This document shows positions 56,237-64,000 of a DNA stretch of 64,000 nucleotides, piece by piece (the first letter of the stretch is position 1; each line of letters starts with the position of its first letter). The notes below the pieces were generated by a model that saw only the letters and a list, made by a program, of their open reading frames with translations, ran no database searches and was not told the origin of the DNA. The stretch is from Pseudomonas baetica (GTDB lineage Bacteria > Pseudomonadota > Gammaproteobacteria > Pseudomonadales > Pseudomonadaceae). The DNA lies in contig NZ_PHHE01000001.1 of NCBI RefSeq assembly GCF_002813455.1, positions 5,921,001-5,985,000 on the forward strand, read 5' to 3'. Made by a program: the position numbers and the translations under genes.

Positions 56237-56917
56237 ATGGACAAACAGCACAAGGCCAGTATTGACGGGGATCAATGGGCGCAGTGCGTGCTCGATCATG
56301 GATGGCTTTGGGATGCCGCCAGTGGTGGGGCTTCGGCGACGCTGATCCTGGCGCATGGGGCTGGGGCGCCGATGGATAGCGACTGGATGACTGACATAGC
56401 TCGGCGCCTTGCTGCACTTGGGGTCAACGTGTTGCGCTTTGAGTTTCCTTATATGGCGCAGCGGCGCGTTGATGGGGTGAAGCGACCGCCGAATCCTGCT
56501 GTGAAATTGCAGGAATGCTGGCGTGAGGTGTATGCCGAGGTGCGACGTCATGTCGCTGGGGTTTTGGCCATTGGCGGGAAGTCGATGGGGGGGCGGATGG
56601 CCAGTCTCTTGGCCGACGAGTTGGGGGCTGATGCGTTGGTTTGTCTGGGGTATCCGTTTTATGCGGTGGGGAAGCCGGAGAAGCCACGGGTTGAGCATTT
56701 GGCTGGTTTGCAGACGCGGACGTTGATTGTGCAGGGGGAGCGGGATGCGTTGGGCAATCGTGAGGCGGTTGGGGCTTACACCTTGTCACCGAGTATTGAG
56801 GTGGCGTGGTTAGCGGCCGGGGATCATGACCTGAAGCCATTGAAGGTTTCCGGGTTTACCCATGAACAGCATTTGGCTAGCGCCGCGCAGAATATATCCG
56901 AGTTTCTCAGCAAGTGA
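56237..56917 (+). CDS. Alpha/beta-hydrolase family protein
   Basis: A 226-residue protein of the KANL3/Tex30-type alpha/beta hydrolases: LILAHGAGAPMDSDW (oxyanion region), AIGGKSMGGRMASLLA (nucleophile serine in GKSMGG), ALVCLGYPF, and late acid/His region GDHDLKP. The substrate is unknown. I chose the ATG at 56237 (GAGG upstream); an earlier frame start exists at 56168 and would overlap the ccoN2 promoter more. Codons 9-13 contain the Anr box for ccoN2. Confidence 0.8.
   Translation: MDKQHKASIDGDQWAQCVLDHGWLWDAASGGASATLILAHGAGAPMDSDWMTDIARRLAALGVNVLRFEFPYMAQRRVDGVKRPPNPAVKLQECWREVYAEVRRHVAGVLAIGGKSMGGRMASLLADELGADALVCLGYPFYAVGKPEKPRVEHLAGLQTRTLIVQGERDALGNREAVGAYTLSPSIEVAWLAAGDHDLKPLKVSGFTHEQHLASAAQNISEFLSK
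56262..56275 (-). promoter_or_regulatory. Perfect Anr box for ccoN2, inside the hydrolase coding sequence
   Basis: TTGAC-GGGG-ATCAA matches the accepted TTGA[T/C]-N4-ATCAA site. Its centre is about 127 bases before ccoN2 on the minus strand. It also lies 25-38 bases inside the divergent hydrolase gene, encoding Ile-Asp-Gly-Asp-Gln. Confidence 0.8.
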
Positions 56918-57019
56918 CCGAGCCGGGCTGAGATTTTGAACTGCATGAAGATCTGCTCCCTTCCCCCTCGCCCCCCATGGGGGCGGTCCGACGTTTCGGG
57001 AGGGCTGGGGGGTATCGAT

Positions 57020-57076
57020 TTCAGCTACGACATATTTTTTGGGTACATATCCATTCCTGCGGTAACGGCCACTTAG
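57020..57076. repeat. Left part of a Pseudomonas intergenic repeat, split by IS256
   Basis: TGGGTACATATCCATTCCTG followed by CGGTAACGGCCACTTAG is the start of an intergenic repeat that resumes after the IS at GCCACTTAGGGTTCCGCCCC (58436 on). The two parts share the duplicated GCCACTTAG. Confidence 0.7.
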
Positions 57077-58435
57077 AGAGTGTCAGATTTTTTGTGTGCG
57101 GGCCGGTAATGGCCTGCCGTCAGGCAGGCCGGGTTTTACCAGGTCGGCCTGATAAATCGATCTCCGTACAGAATCGCAAATTGGTTCATCGCACTCTTCC
57201 AGTCATGAGCCGCCGAGCCCCAGTTTGCCGTGATGTTACGCAGCCCAAGCCAGATCAGCTTGGTCGCTGCGTCATCCGTCGGGAAGTGGCCCCGGGTCTT
57301 GATGATCTTGCGTAGCTGAGCGTTGATGCTTTCGATAGCGTTGGTCGTATAGATCACTTTTCGAATGGCAGGCGGGAAGACAAAAAATGGAATCACTCGA
57401 TCCCAGGCTCGTCTCCAGGCCGCCACCACCGTTGGGTATTGCTTACCCCAAGGGCCATTTTCAAAGGCATCCAGTGCTTCCTCAGCCGCTTCTGCGTTGA
57501 TGGCTTGATAGATCGGTTTTAGCGCCTTGGCCAGCTCACGGCGCTTGTCCCACGCCGCGTAATCGAGGCTGTTGCGGATCAAGTGGACGATGCATGTTTG
57601 CAGCGTTGTTGCCGGAAATACTGCGCTTAGCGCCTCTGGCATGCCTTTGAGACCGTCAGTCACGGCGATCAGCACGTCCTCTACGCCGCGGGTCTTGAGG
57701 TCGTTGAAGACCTTCATCCAGAACTTCGCACCCTCGGTGTTTTCGATCCAGATACCAAGAATATCGCGCGTTCCATCGGGTAAAACACCCAGCGCCAAGT
57801 AAATCGCCTTGTTGCGGACAAGGCCTTCTTCTCGGATCTTGACCCGCAGCGCATCGAAGAAAATGACTGGGTACATCGGCTCAAGCGGTCGCTGTTGCCA
57901 CGCACCAATTTCCTCCATCACCTCGTGCGTGACTGAGCTGATGAAGTCATGGGAAACGTCCGTCCCGTATTGCTCAGAGAGGAAAGCGCGGATTTCTCGA
58001 ACGGTCATGCCTCGGGCATACATGGCGATGATCTTGTCATCAAAACCGGTGTAACGCCGCTCATGCTTGGGGATCAGAATGGGGGCAAAACTGCCATCCC
58101 GATCACGGGGAATCTCCAGCCGCAGCGGGCCATCCCCCGTCAAAATCGTCTTGCCCGTTTTGCCATTGCGCTGGTTGGTTTCATCCTCTGGGCGCTGCGC
58201 GCCCGGCGGATACCCCAGGTGGTGACCGAGCTCGGCACTCAATGCTCGCTCAATCAAGGCCTTCTTGAAGGCCGCAGAAGCGTCTTCAATAGCCTCTGCG
58301 GTAATCAGCCCCTCACCGAACTCTTCGAGCAGCTCCTTGGGGATTTTTGGTAGGTCACGCAGGGGTTTCTTTTTGGTTGGCATACATGCACCTCTTACTC
58401 ATGTTATGCCCGAACACAAAATTTCTGACACCCCC
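57077..58435 (-). mobile_element. IS256-family insertion sequence
   Basis: Ends are inverted: AGAGTGTCAG-ATTTTTTGTGTG on the left and, on the opposite strand, GGGGGTGTCAG-AAATTTTGTG on the right. GCCACTTAG occurs at 57068-57076 and 58436-58444, so a target duplication of 8-9 bases is present; IS256 elements make 8. The exact outer bases are uncertain by one or two. It contains one intact transposase gene. Confidence 0.88.
57136..58383 (-). CDS. IS256-family transposase (mutator type)
   Basis: A 415-residue DDE transposase. The family signatures are visible: YPVIFFDALRVKIREEG (first D), VTDGLKGMPEALSAVFP (second D) and CIVHLIRNSLDY, then TTNAIESINAQLRK with the catalytic E. No stop or frameshift, so it should be functional. 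Confidence 0.95.
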   Translation of the reverse strand: MPTKKKPLRDLPKIPKELLEEFGEGLITAEAIEDASAAFKKALIERALSAELGHHLGYPPGAQRPEDETNQRNGKTGKTILTGDGPLRLEIPRDRDGSFAPILIPKHERRYTGFDDKIIAMYARGMTVREIRAFLSEQYGTDVSHDFISSVTHEVMEEIGAWQQRPLEPMYPVIFFDALRVKIREEGLVRNKAIYLALGVLPDGTRDILGIWIENTEGAKFWMKVFNDLKTRGVEDVLIAVTDGLKGMPEALSAVFPATTLQTCIVHLIRNSLDYAAWDKRRELAKALKPIYQAINAEAAEEALDAFENGPWGKQYPTVVAAWRRAWDRVIPFFVFPPAIRKVIYTTNAIESINAQLRKIIKTRGHFPTDDAATKLIWLGLRNITANWGSAAHDWKSAMNQFAILYGDRFIRPTW

Positions 58436-58637
58436 GCCACTTAGGGTTCCGCCCCTACGGCGGGTCACTTTTTACAAACGCCTAAAAAGTAACCAAAAAC
58501 GCTTGCTCCTACGTGCGGCCCGCTCGCTGAGGCTCGGGGTCCCTTCGCTCCGGAATCGATCCGGGCGCAGCGCCTACGGTTTGCTTCGCTGCACCTCCTC
58601 TCGCTGTGTTTGGCTGCGCCAAACGGTCGCTGCGCTC
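58436..58637. repeat. Right part of the Pseudomonas intergenic repeat, bounded by IS3
   Basis: GCCACTTAGGGTTCCGCCCC, TACGGCGGGTCACTTTTTAC, then CGCCTAAAAAGTAACCAAAA. It has an inner palindrome (GTCACTTTTTA/TAAAAAGTAAC) and is followed by a stretch rich in CGCTGCGC words up to the IS3 left end. Confidence 0.65.
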
Positions 58638-58701
58638 TGTAGTGGTCTAATGAAACCGGACACCCATTTAGGCGAGAATGCTCGCCAGATAGAGGTGTCT
58701 G

Positions 58702-59864
<1,163 letters not shown>

Positions 59865-59897
59865 CCACTACACTCTCGACCAAAGGACGCGACACAC

Positions 59898-60263
59898 ATG
59901 GAAACTGCCTTCGCTCAAATCACCGAACGTTTGAACAACCGCCGATTCTCCGTAGCGAACAACGCCCAAGGGCTGTCCGATGCACGCACAGTCTTTCACT
60001 ACCATGTCGAGGGCGAGGCGGTTTGGGGGACTTATCAGGGCGGGCATATCCGCATCGGCAATCAGGTCGGACGCGTGACCGGGCCCAATACCATCGAACT
60101 GCTTTATCAGTGCATCACCGTGGAAGGCGAGATTCGCGCGGGTTGTTCGCGCGGCACGGTTGGCGTTGATGAGGCGGGGCGCACTACGTTGAGTTTCGTA
60201 TGGGGTTGGTTGTCGGGGGCGAGCGGGGGCGGGGAGTCGAGTTATGTTGAGTTGGTCGCGTAA
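59898..60263 (+). CDS. Small conserved hypothetical protein
   Basis: A 121-residue protein (METAFAQITERLNNRRFSVA, GLSDARTVFHYHVEGEAVWG, IELLYQCITVEGEIRAG, ending in a glycine-rich GASGGGESSYVELVA). The alternating pattern suggests a small beta barrel. It resembles short proteins that databases sometimes name n-acetylglutamate synthase, a label I would not trust: there is no GNAT motif. The IS3 copy lies 25 bases upstream and has probably removed or replaced its promoter. Confidence 0.7.
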   Translation: METAFAQITERLNNRRFSVANNAQGLSDARTVFHYHVEGEAVWGTYQGGHIRIGNQVGRVTGPNTIELLYQCITVEGEIRAGCSRGTVGVDEAGRTTLSFVWGWLSGASGGGESSYVELVA

Positions 60264-60318
60264 CGGAAGGTCTTAATCCATGTGGAAGCCGGGATGGTGA
60301 TTCTGTTCAGCTTCCAAG

Positions 60319-60571
60319 CTACCTCGCCTCCTTAGGATTTAGAGAGCAATATCTCGAAGCGGTGGCTTCGGACATGTTGAACGCAAACCGTCGATATGCT
60401 CCATCAGCCCATCGGGGATGCTTTGCCACATCGGGTCGAGTATGAAGGGTGGGCTGTAGCCCATCGATGAACAAGGTCAGCAGCACGTTCAGCATTGAAC
60501 GCATTGTGAGGTTCAATCCTTCGAAAGCGCTTGATGAAAAAGGCGCCATCGACCAATACCGCTGTGGGCAT
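60319..60571 (-). pseudogene. Decayed NYN-domain (LabA-like) gene remnant
   Basis: After an AGGAAG ribosome site, the ATG at 60571 opens with MPTAVLVDGAFFIKRFRRI, like the start of NYN-domain nucleases, which carry an early VDGxN/F acidic motif. The frame ends after about 55 codons, with unrelated residues at the end. Gene-like sequence goes on in another frame (KHPRWADGAYRRFAFNMSEA). The domain is therefore incomplete and frame-disrupted. It is a judgement from motif likeness only. Confidence 0.4.
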
Positions 60572-60715
60572 GCTTTCTTCCTGATAACAAAACGCCCAAG
60601 GGTTTGGCACGTCCTGGATGGTTAGGACGGCGTACTGCCTTGGGCGGGATGGGAGCAGATTAGGCGGGGTCGACGTAGACGTCAACCGCTCCTTCTCGGT
60701 TTGATCAAGCTCGCG

Positions 60716-60985
60716 TCATATCTTGTAGGTCCAGTGCCCTTTAGCGGTTGGACAGTGACGAACGGAACGATAAGGCTGAAGGGAAAAGCATGCAAGCCAG
60801 CCACTTCCGCAAGTTCTGTAGGCAATGACACGGCCCCCTGTAGTCCTGATGTGAAGCTGCGCATCAGGCACATTTGCGTCGGATGTGCTGCCAACTCTCC
60901 CAAGGATCTTGCCCACGGCCACTGGCTTGCTGGATTTTTCAGAAGCAGACTGGCGCTGAGCGCTGTTACGCCTTGCCAAAACCAA
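60716..60985 (-). CDS. Uncertain ORF downstream of sseB
   Basis: An open frame overlapping the end of the sseB-like gene by 20 bases (TTG start): ILGRVGSTSDANVPDAQLHI, RTCGSGWLACFSLQPYRSV, ending HWTYKI. It has four cysteine/tryptophan-rich motifs but no recognised family, and no ribosome site is clear. The other frames here look no better. It may be a small gene or the remains of one. Confidence 0.3.
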   Translation of the reverse strand: MVLARRNSAQRQSASEKSSKPVAVGKILGRVGSTSDANVPDAQLHIRTTGGRVIAYRTCGSGWLACFSLQPYRSVRHCPTAKGHWTYKI

Positions 60986-61766
60986 AGAACGAACGCCATT
61001 TACTCACTGGCTTGCGCTCATAAAAGGGCGCTGTTTCTCTAAGAAAATAGTCACTCAAGCCCGATTCACTTGCAGTCACGCGGTACAGGTCAACCGGCTC
61101 ACCGGGCGCAGCAGTATCTCCCGCGACATTCCCGGCTTCGCGCATCACCCGCTCGAAGTCGCCATCGACCTCGATGCCCACGATCAGATGAGGTTTTTCG
61201 TCGATTGATGTGTCGTGCATCATCGCCAGAAAGGCGCGCGATACGTTGGGGTGTTTGGCGAGTAGCTGTGTGAGCGACTGCACCATCTTCGTCGGGTACT
61301 GCGCTGGTTGCCCAAGCAGGACTTTCGTTTCTTTTTCCACCGTGCGCGTTGTTGCTTTTTGGCCAACCTGATCGGAGAGCAGATTGCGTACTTCTTCCGG
61401 GAAGAACTCTTTGCCATACGGCGACTTTGGATTCAGAAACAGGGTGGCGCCCTGCGTCATCTCGAACAAAGATCTGGCCGGCAGTTCCAGGTAGGACTCT
61501 TCACTGTCGATGGATTTTTGCAGGGTTTGCAGCGAGGAGAAAAACGGGATGACAGGGTTGCCATCGGCTTTTTCCCAATGCGCGATGCTGACTTTGCTTC
61601 CCGCTTCGAGATTCACGACGCCGTCGCTCGTGCCCGTCGTACCGAGCACGTAAACAGACGCGCTCAGTAAGGTTCGGAAAAACTCTGGCCGATGCGCGGG
61701 TTCGTCGGCGGCCAGGCGGAGGCTTTTTTCGAGCGCGTTTTCTTGCTGGGTGTCCATGATGTCCAT
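60966..61766 (-). CDS. sseB: SseB-family protein (enhanced serine sensitivity)
   Basis: A 266-residue protein with the N-terminal SseB domain (PEFFRTLLSASVYVLGTTGT, IPFFSSLQTLQKSID, FLNPKSPYGKEFFPEEV) and the SseB C-terminal domain (VSRAFLAMMHDTSIDEKPHL). The biochemical role is unknown; the name comes from serine sensitivity in E. coli. The family is also found near secretion loci. The ATG at 61766 has GGAG upstream. Confidence 0.85.
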   Translation of the reverse strand: MDIMDTQQENALEKSLRLAADEPAHRPEFFRTLLSASVYVLGTTGTSDGVVNLEAGSKVSIAHWEKADGNPVIPFFSSLQTLQKSIDSEESYLELPARSLFEMTQGATLFLNPKSPYGKEFFPEEVRNLLSDQVGQKATTRTVEKETKVLLGQPAQYPTKMVQSLTQLLAKHPNVSRAFLAMMHDTSIDEKPHLIVGIEVDGDFERVMREAGNVAGDTAAPGEPVDLYRVTASESGLSDYFLRETAPFYERKPVSKWRSFFGFGKA

Positions 61767-61851
61767 CCGTACTCCATAAAAAACAGACAACAACCGATGA
61801 TAAACGCCGAGGTGTTATTTCACTGACTTCAATAGTGAATGGGCATTCGCT

Positions 61852-61878
61852 TTCGCGAGCAGGCTCGCGCCTACATTG
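61852..61878. repeat. Lone REP half
   Basis: TTCGCGAGCAGGCTCGCGCC is a single copy with a changed end (GCGCCTACA for GCTCCCACA). It sits between sseB and the receptor gene. Confidence 0.6.
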
Positions 61879-61894
61879 GAAATCGTTCGTCGCC

Positions 61895-64000
61895 TCAGAG
61901 CAAACTCCACGAAACCCCAACATAAACCCCTATCCCTTCACCCGGTGTCGACCGCGCTGCATCCAGCCCTTTGTCGTCATACCCTGGCGTAACCGTCGCC
62001 GCATAGTGCTTGTTGGTCAGGTTGCGCATGTCCACCCAAGTCTGCCAGTCACCCTTTGGTGCGTTGTAACCCACGGTCGCGCCAAACAGCGCGTACGGAT
62101 CGGCGTAGTAACTGTTGGCGTAATCCACCGCGACTTTCGACACCAGTTGCGTATTCACAGCAGCGAAGAATCCCTGCGGCCAGTCATAACGCAACTCGCC
62201 CTGGTAGTAGTGCATCGGCAACCCCGGCAAGCGGTTGTCGCCAAAACGGTCATCATCGCGGTAATGGAAGTCGCTGAAAGTGTACGCCTGACGCAGGCTT
62301 AATTGGCGGCCATCAGCGGCTGACCAGAGTTTGCTGTTCAGGCTGGCTTCGACGCCTTGATGCACGGTCGGGCTGGCGTTGAGTTCATAAGGCGTCACGG
62401 CGTTGGCGTCCGGGAGTACCGAAAGCAATTCGTGGCGCACTTGCGCGTAGTACCAGGCCAGGCTCCATTCGCCGAATGCGCTGTCGCCGCGTCCACCGAG
62501 TTCGAGGGTGGTGGCGGTCTGGTTTTGCAGTTTGATCGGGTCTTTCTGGGTGCCGGTCGCCGCACCGTTACCAGCCGGGAAGCGCACGTTGGAACTGTAA
62601 ATCAGCGACCACGGGTGCGGTGCTTCGACCGAGCGGCTTAGGTTACCGAACACTTGCACGTCCGGCGTGATCTGGTAGCGCAGGCCGAGGCGGGGGGCGT
62701 AGTCCCAGTCGTTCATGCTGGTTTTGCCGCCGCCCTCGGGGTAAGTGACGGCGCTTTCGCGACGGGTGTAGAGGGCGGCCAGGCCGGTGGTCAGCCACAA
62801 GTCGTCAGCAATTTCCAGGTCGTTGCCAACGTGCAGGACGGTGTCCGAGCCTTGATAAGTGAAATTGCGCATGCGCGTGCCCGACGCGTAGCCAGCGGTG
62901 TTGCCCGTTGGGATGCGCACAAATTCACTGGCGCCGTCGTTGGGCAAATGTTTGGTCACGCGCAGGCCGACGGTGCTGCGGCTTTCCATGCCAAACAGGG
63001 TGTCGCGGCGCTTGTAGTCGAAGGTGCCGCTGACGTCGGTGTAGGCGACCTTCAGACGATTCGGGCCTTCACGCAGATCCATCGGGTAGTCGTGGTAGAC
63101 GAGGCCGGTCTGGATGCTCGAATCGTCGTCGATGTAGAACGTGGTTTTATTGCCGATGAAGGTGCTGCCCGGTTGTTTGCGGCTGTCGTCGCGCGACACA
63201 TAGGCCGGGTTGGCTGCCCGTGGACTGTGCTCGATGGCGTGTTTGGTCACGCGCCCGGCGAGGTCGTTGTCGGTCTCGCGATAACGAATGTAGAAGCGCG
63301 TTTCCAGGTTCGGGTTGAAGCGATAGCCGAAGTTGGCGATTACGCCTTTGCTCTCGCTGGCGGTGTGATCCTGATAGCCGTCGGCGTTCGAATCGGTCAG
63401 CGAGACGTAGTAATCAAAGTCGCCCAGCACCTGCCCGGAACTGACCTGACGCTGCTGATAACCGTGGCTGCCGGTGGCGTAGCGCACCTGCAATTTCGGC
63501 GCGGTATAGCCGGTGTGGCTGACGTAATCGATGGCGCCGCCCAACGCCAGTGCGCCACGGTCGAAGCCATTGGCACCGCGCAGCACTTCAACATGATCAA
63601 CCCACAGTGGCTCGAGCAATTCGTAAGGCGTACCGCCCGGACCGGTCAGCGGCAGGCCATCGAGCAGCGTATACAGCCCGGAAGCATGAGCGCCGGGTGC
63701 GCGGTTGATGCCCGAACCACGGATCGAAATTTTCACCCCTTCATTACCCGCCGACTGCGCGTAAACCCCCGGTTGATACGCCAGCACATCCTGATTGCTC
63801 GCCACGCGACCCTGCAACGGCTGGCGCATGTCGACCACGTTGCTGCCGCCGGGCACCTCGGCCAGGCGCGCTTTGGCGTCCTCAACGGAGGCGTCGGCGC
63901 CGCTGCGCTCCTCGGCCGAAATCAGCACCTGGCCCAGCTCCATACCTTGGGTTTCGGCCACGGCCGGGCAGGCAAGGGCCAGGCCCAGCAGGGTAACGGG
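61895..64000 (-). CDS. TonB-dependent outer-membrane receptor, 5' end beyond window
   Basis: More than 700 residues of a TonB-dependent siderophore-type receptor. The plug domain is visible (QDVLAYQPGVYAQSAGNEGV, KISIRGSGINR, LDGLPLTGPGGTPYE, VEVLRGANGFDRGALALGG), followed by the beta-barrel (for example FNRAPNLETRFYIRYRE-like strands) and the C-terminal VYVGVSWSLL. The frame stays open to the window edge through a signal-peptide-like stretch (TLLGLALACPAVAETQ), so a start lies beyond. It imports a ligand, probably a ferric siderophore, across the outer membrane; the ligand is not known. Confidence 0.9.
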   Translation of the reverse strand, partial: PVTLLGLALACPAVAETQGMELGQVLISAEERSGADASVEDAKARLAEVPGGSNVVDMRQPLQGRVASNQDVLAYQPGVYAQSAGNEGVKISIRGSGINRAPGAHASGLYTLLDGLPLTGPGGTPYELLEPLWVDHVEVLRGANGFDRGALALGGAIDYVSHTGYTAPKLQVRYATGSHGYQQRQVSSGQVLGDFDYYVSLTDSNADGYQDHTASESKGVIANFGYRFNPNLETRFYIRYRETDNDLAGRVTKHAIEHSPRAANPAYVSRDDSRKQPGSTFIGNKTTFYIDDDSSIQTGLVYHDYPMDLREGPNRLKVAYTDVSGTFDYKRRDTLFGMESRSTVGLRVTKHLPNDGASEFVRIPTGNTAGYASGTRMRNFTYQGSDTVLHVGNDLEIADDLWLTTGLAALYTRRESAVTYPEGGGKTSMNDWDYAPRLGLRYQITPDVQVFGNLSRSVEAPHPWSLIYSSNVRFPAGNGAATGTQKDPIKLQNQTATTLELGGRGDSAFGEWSLAWYYAQVRHELLSVLPDANAVTPYELNASPTVHQGVEASLNSKLWSAADGRQLSLRQAYTFSDFHYRDDDRFGDNRLPGLPMHYYQGELRYDWPQGFFAAVNTQLVSKVAVDYANSYYADPYALFGATVGYNAPKGDWQTWVDMRNLTNKHYAATVTPGYDDKGLDAARSTPGEGIGVYVGVSWSLL

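Noticed and set aside
60701..61042. 113-codon plus-strand frame opposite the uncertain ORF
   Set aside because: No ribosome site and no known motif, and its end runs antisense to the conserved sseB C-terminus.

Overview
The window looks like a chromosomal segment of a fluorescent-group Pseudomonas. The evidence is gene content and order (hemN, ccoS, ccoI, ccoH, ccoG and two ccoNOQP sets next to anr and apt; dnaX-ybaB-recR; a GntR gene-smc-zipA-ligA), GC-rich codon use, and many copies of the short inverted repeats typical of this group. No rRNA, tRNA, CRISPR array or prophage was seen. The only RNA gene recognised is the SRP (4.5S) RNA near 29.84 kb.

Layout. 1-2.5 kb: nitrate assimilation control (start of a nitrate transporter, nasT, nasS). 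Each of the two transcription units begins with a sigma-54-type -24/-12 promoter, a pair of hexaloop hairpins of the ANTAR-target type, and an overlapping intrinsic terminator. 2.6-11.6 kb: housekeeping genes (pyrD, rmf, rlmKL, a CHASE-PAS-GGDEF diguanylate cyclase, dacB, yggL). 11.7-21.2 kb: purine catabolism (BenE-type transporter, GntR regulator, guaD, xdhC, xdhB, xdhA, second GntR regulator). 21.2-28.4 kb: smc, zipA, ligA. The body of ligA (about 26.11-28.27 kb) is much more AT-rich than its own ends and its neighbours. 28.5-38.3 kb: a zinc metallopeptidase-like gene, ffs, a periplasmic solute-binding protein, dnaX-ybaB, an IS4 copy sitting in the ybaB terminator, an NADP-dependent oxidoreductase, recR and an acyl-CoA dehydrogenase. 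38.4-56.1 kb: apt, anr, a small hypothetical gene, hemN, ccoSIHG assembly genes and two tandem cbb3 oxidase operons. An AT-rich foreign-looking metallophosphoesterase gene and a 58-codon ORF lie between ccoG and ccoP1. 56.2-64 kb: accessory region with an alpha/beta hydrolase, an IS256-family element and an IS3-family element in or beside a Pseudomonas intergenic repeat, a small conserved gene, a decayed NYN-type gene, sseB and the C-terminal bulk of a TonB-dependent receptor running off the window.

How the genes work together. NasS and NasT should sense nitrate and release transcription past leader terminators, and the leader in front of nasS suggests the sensor pair also controls itself. 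The xdh/gua block turns guanine into xanthine and then urate, and is bracketed by two FCD-type GntR regulators. Anr is the oxygen sensor; good Anr boxes precede hemN (41846-41859) and ccoN2 (56262-56275), linking anaerobic haem synthesis and the high-affinity oxidase to the regulator encoded beside them. CcoG, CcoH, CcoI and CcoS handle copper delivery and assembly of the oxidases.

The observations most worth a second look are the paired ANTAR leaders, the ligA mosaic, the IS4 insertion into a terminator, the Anr box lying inside a divergent coding sequence, and the foreign cargo between ccoG and ccoP1. I did not see a convincing wholly new multi-gene system.
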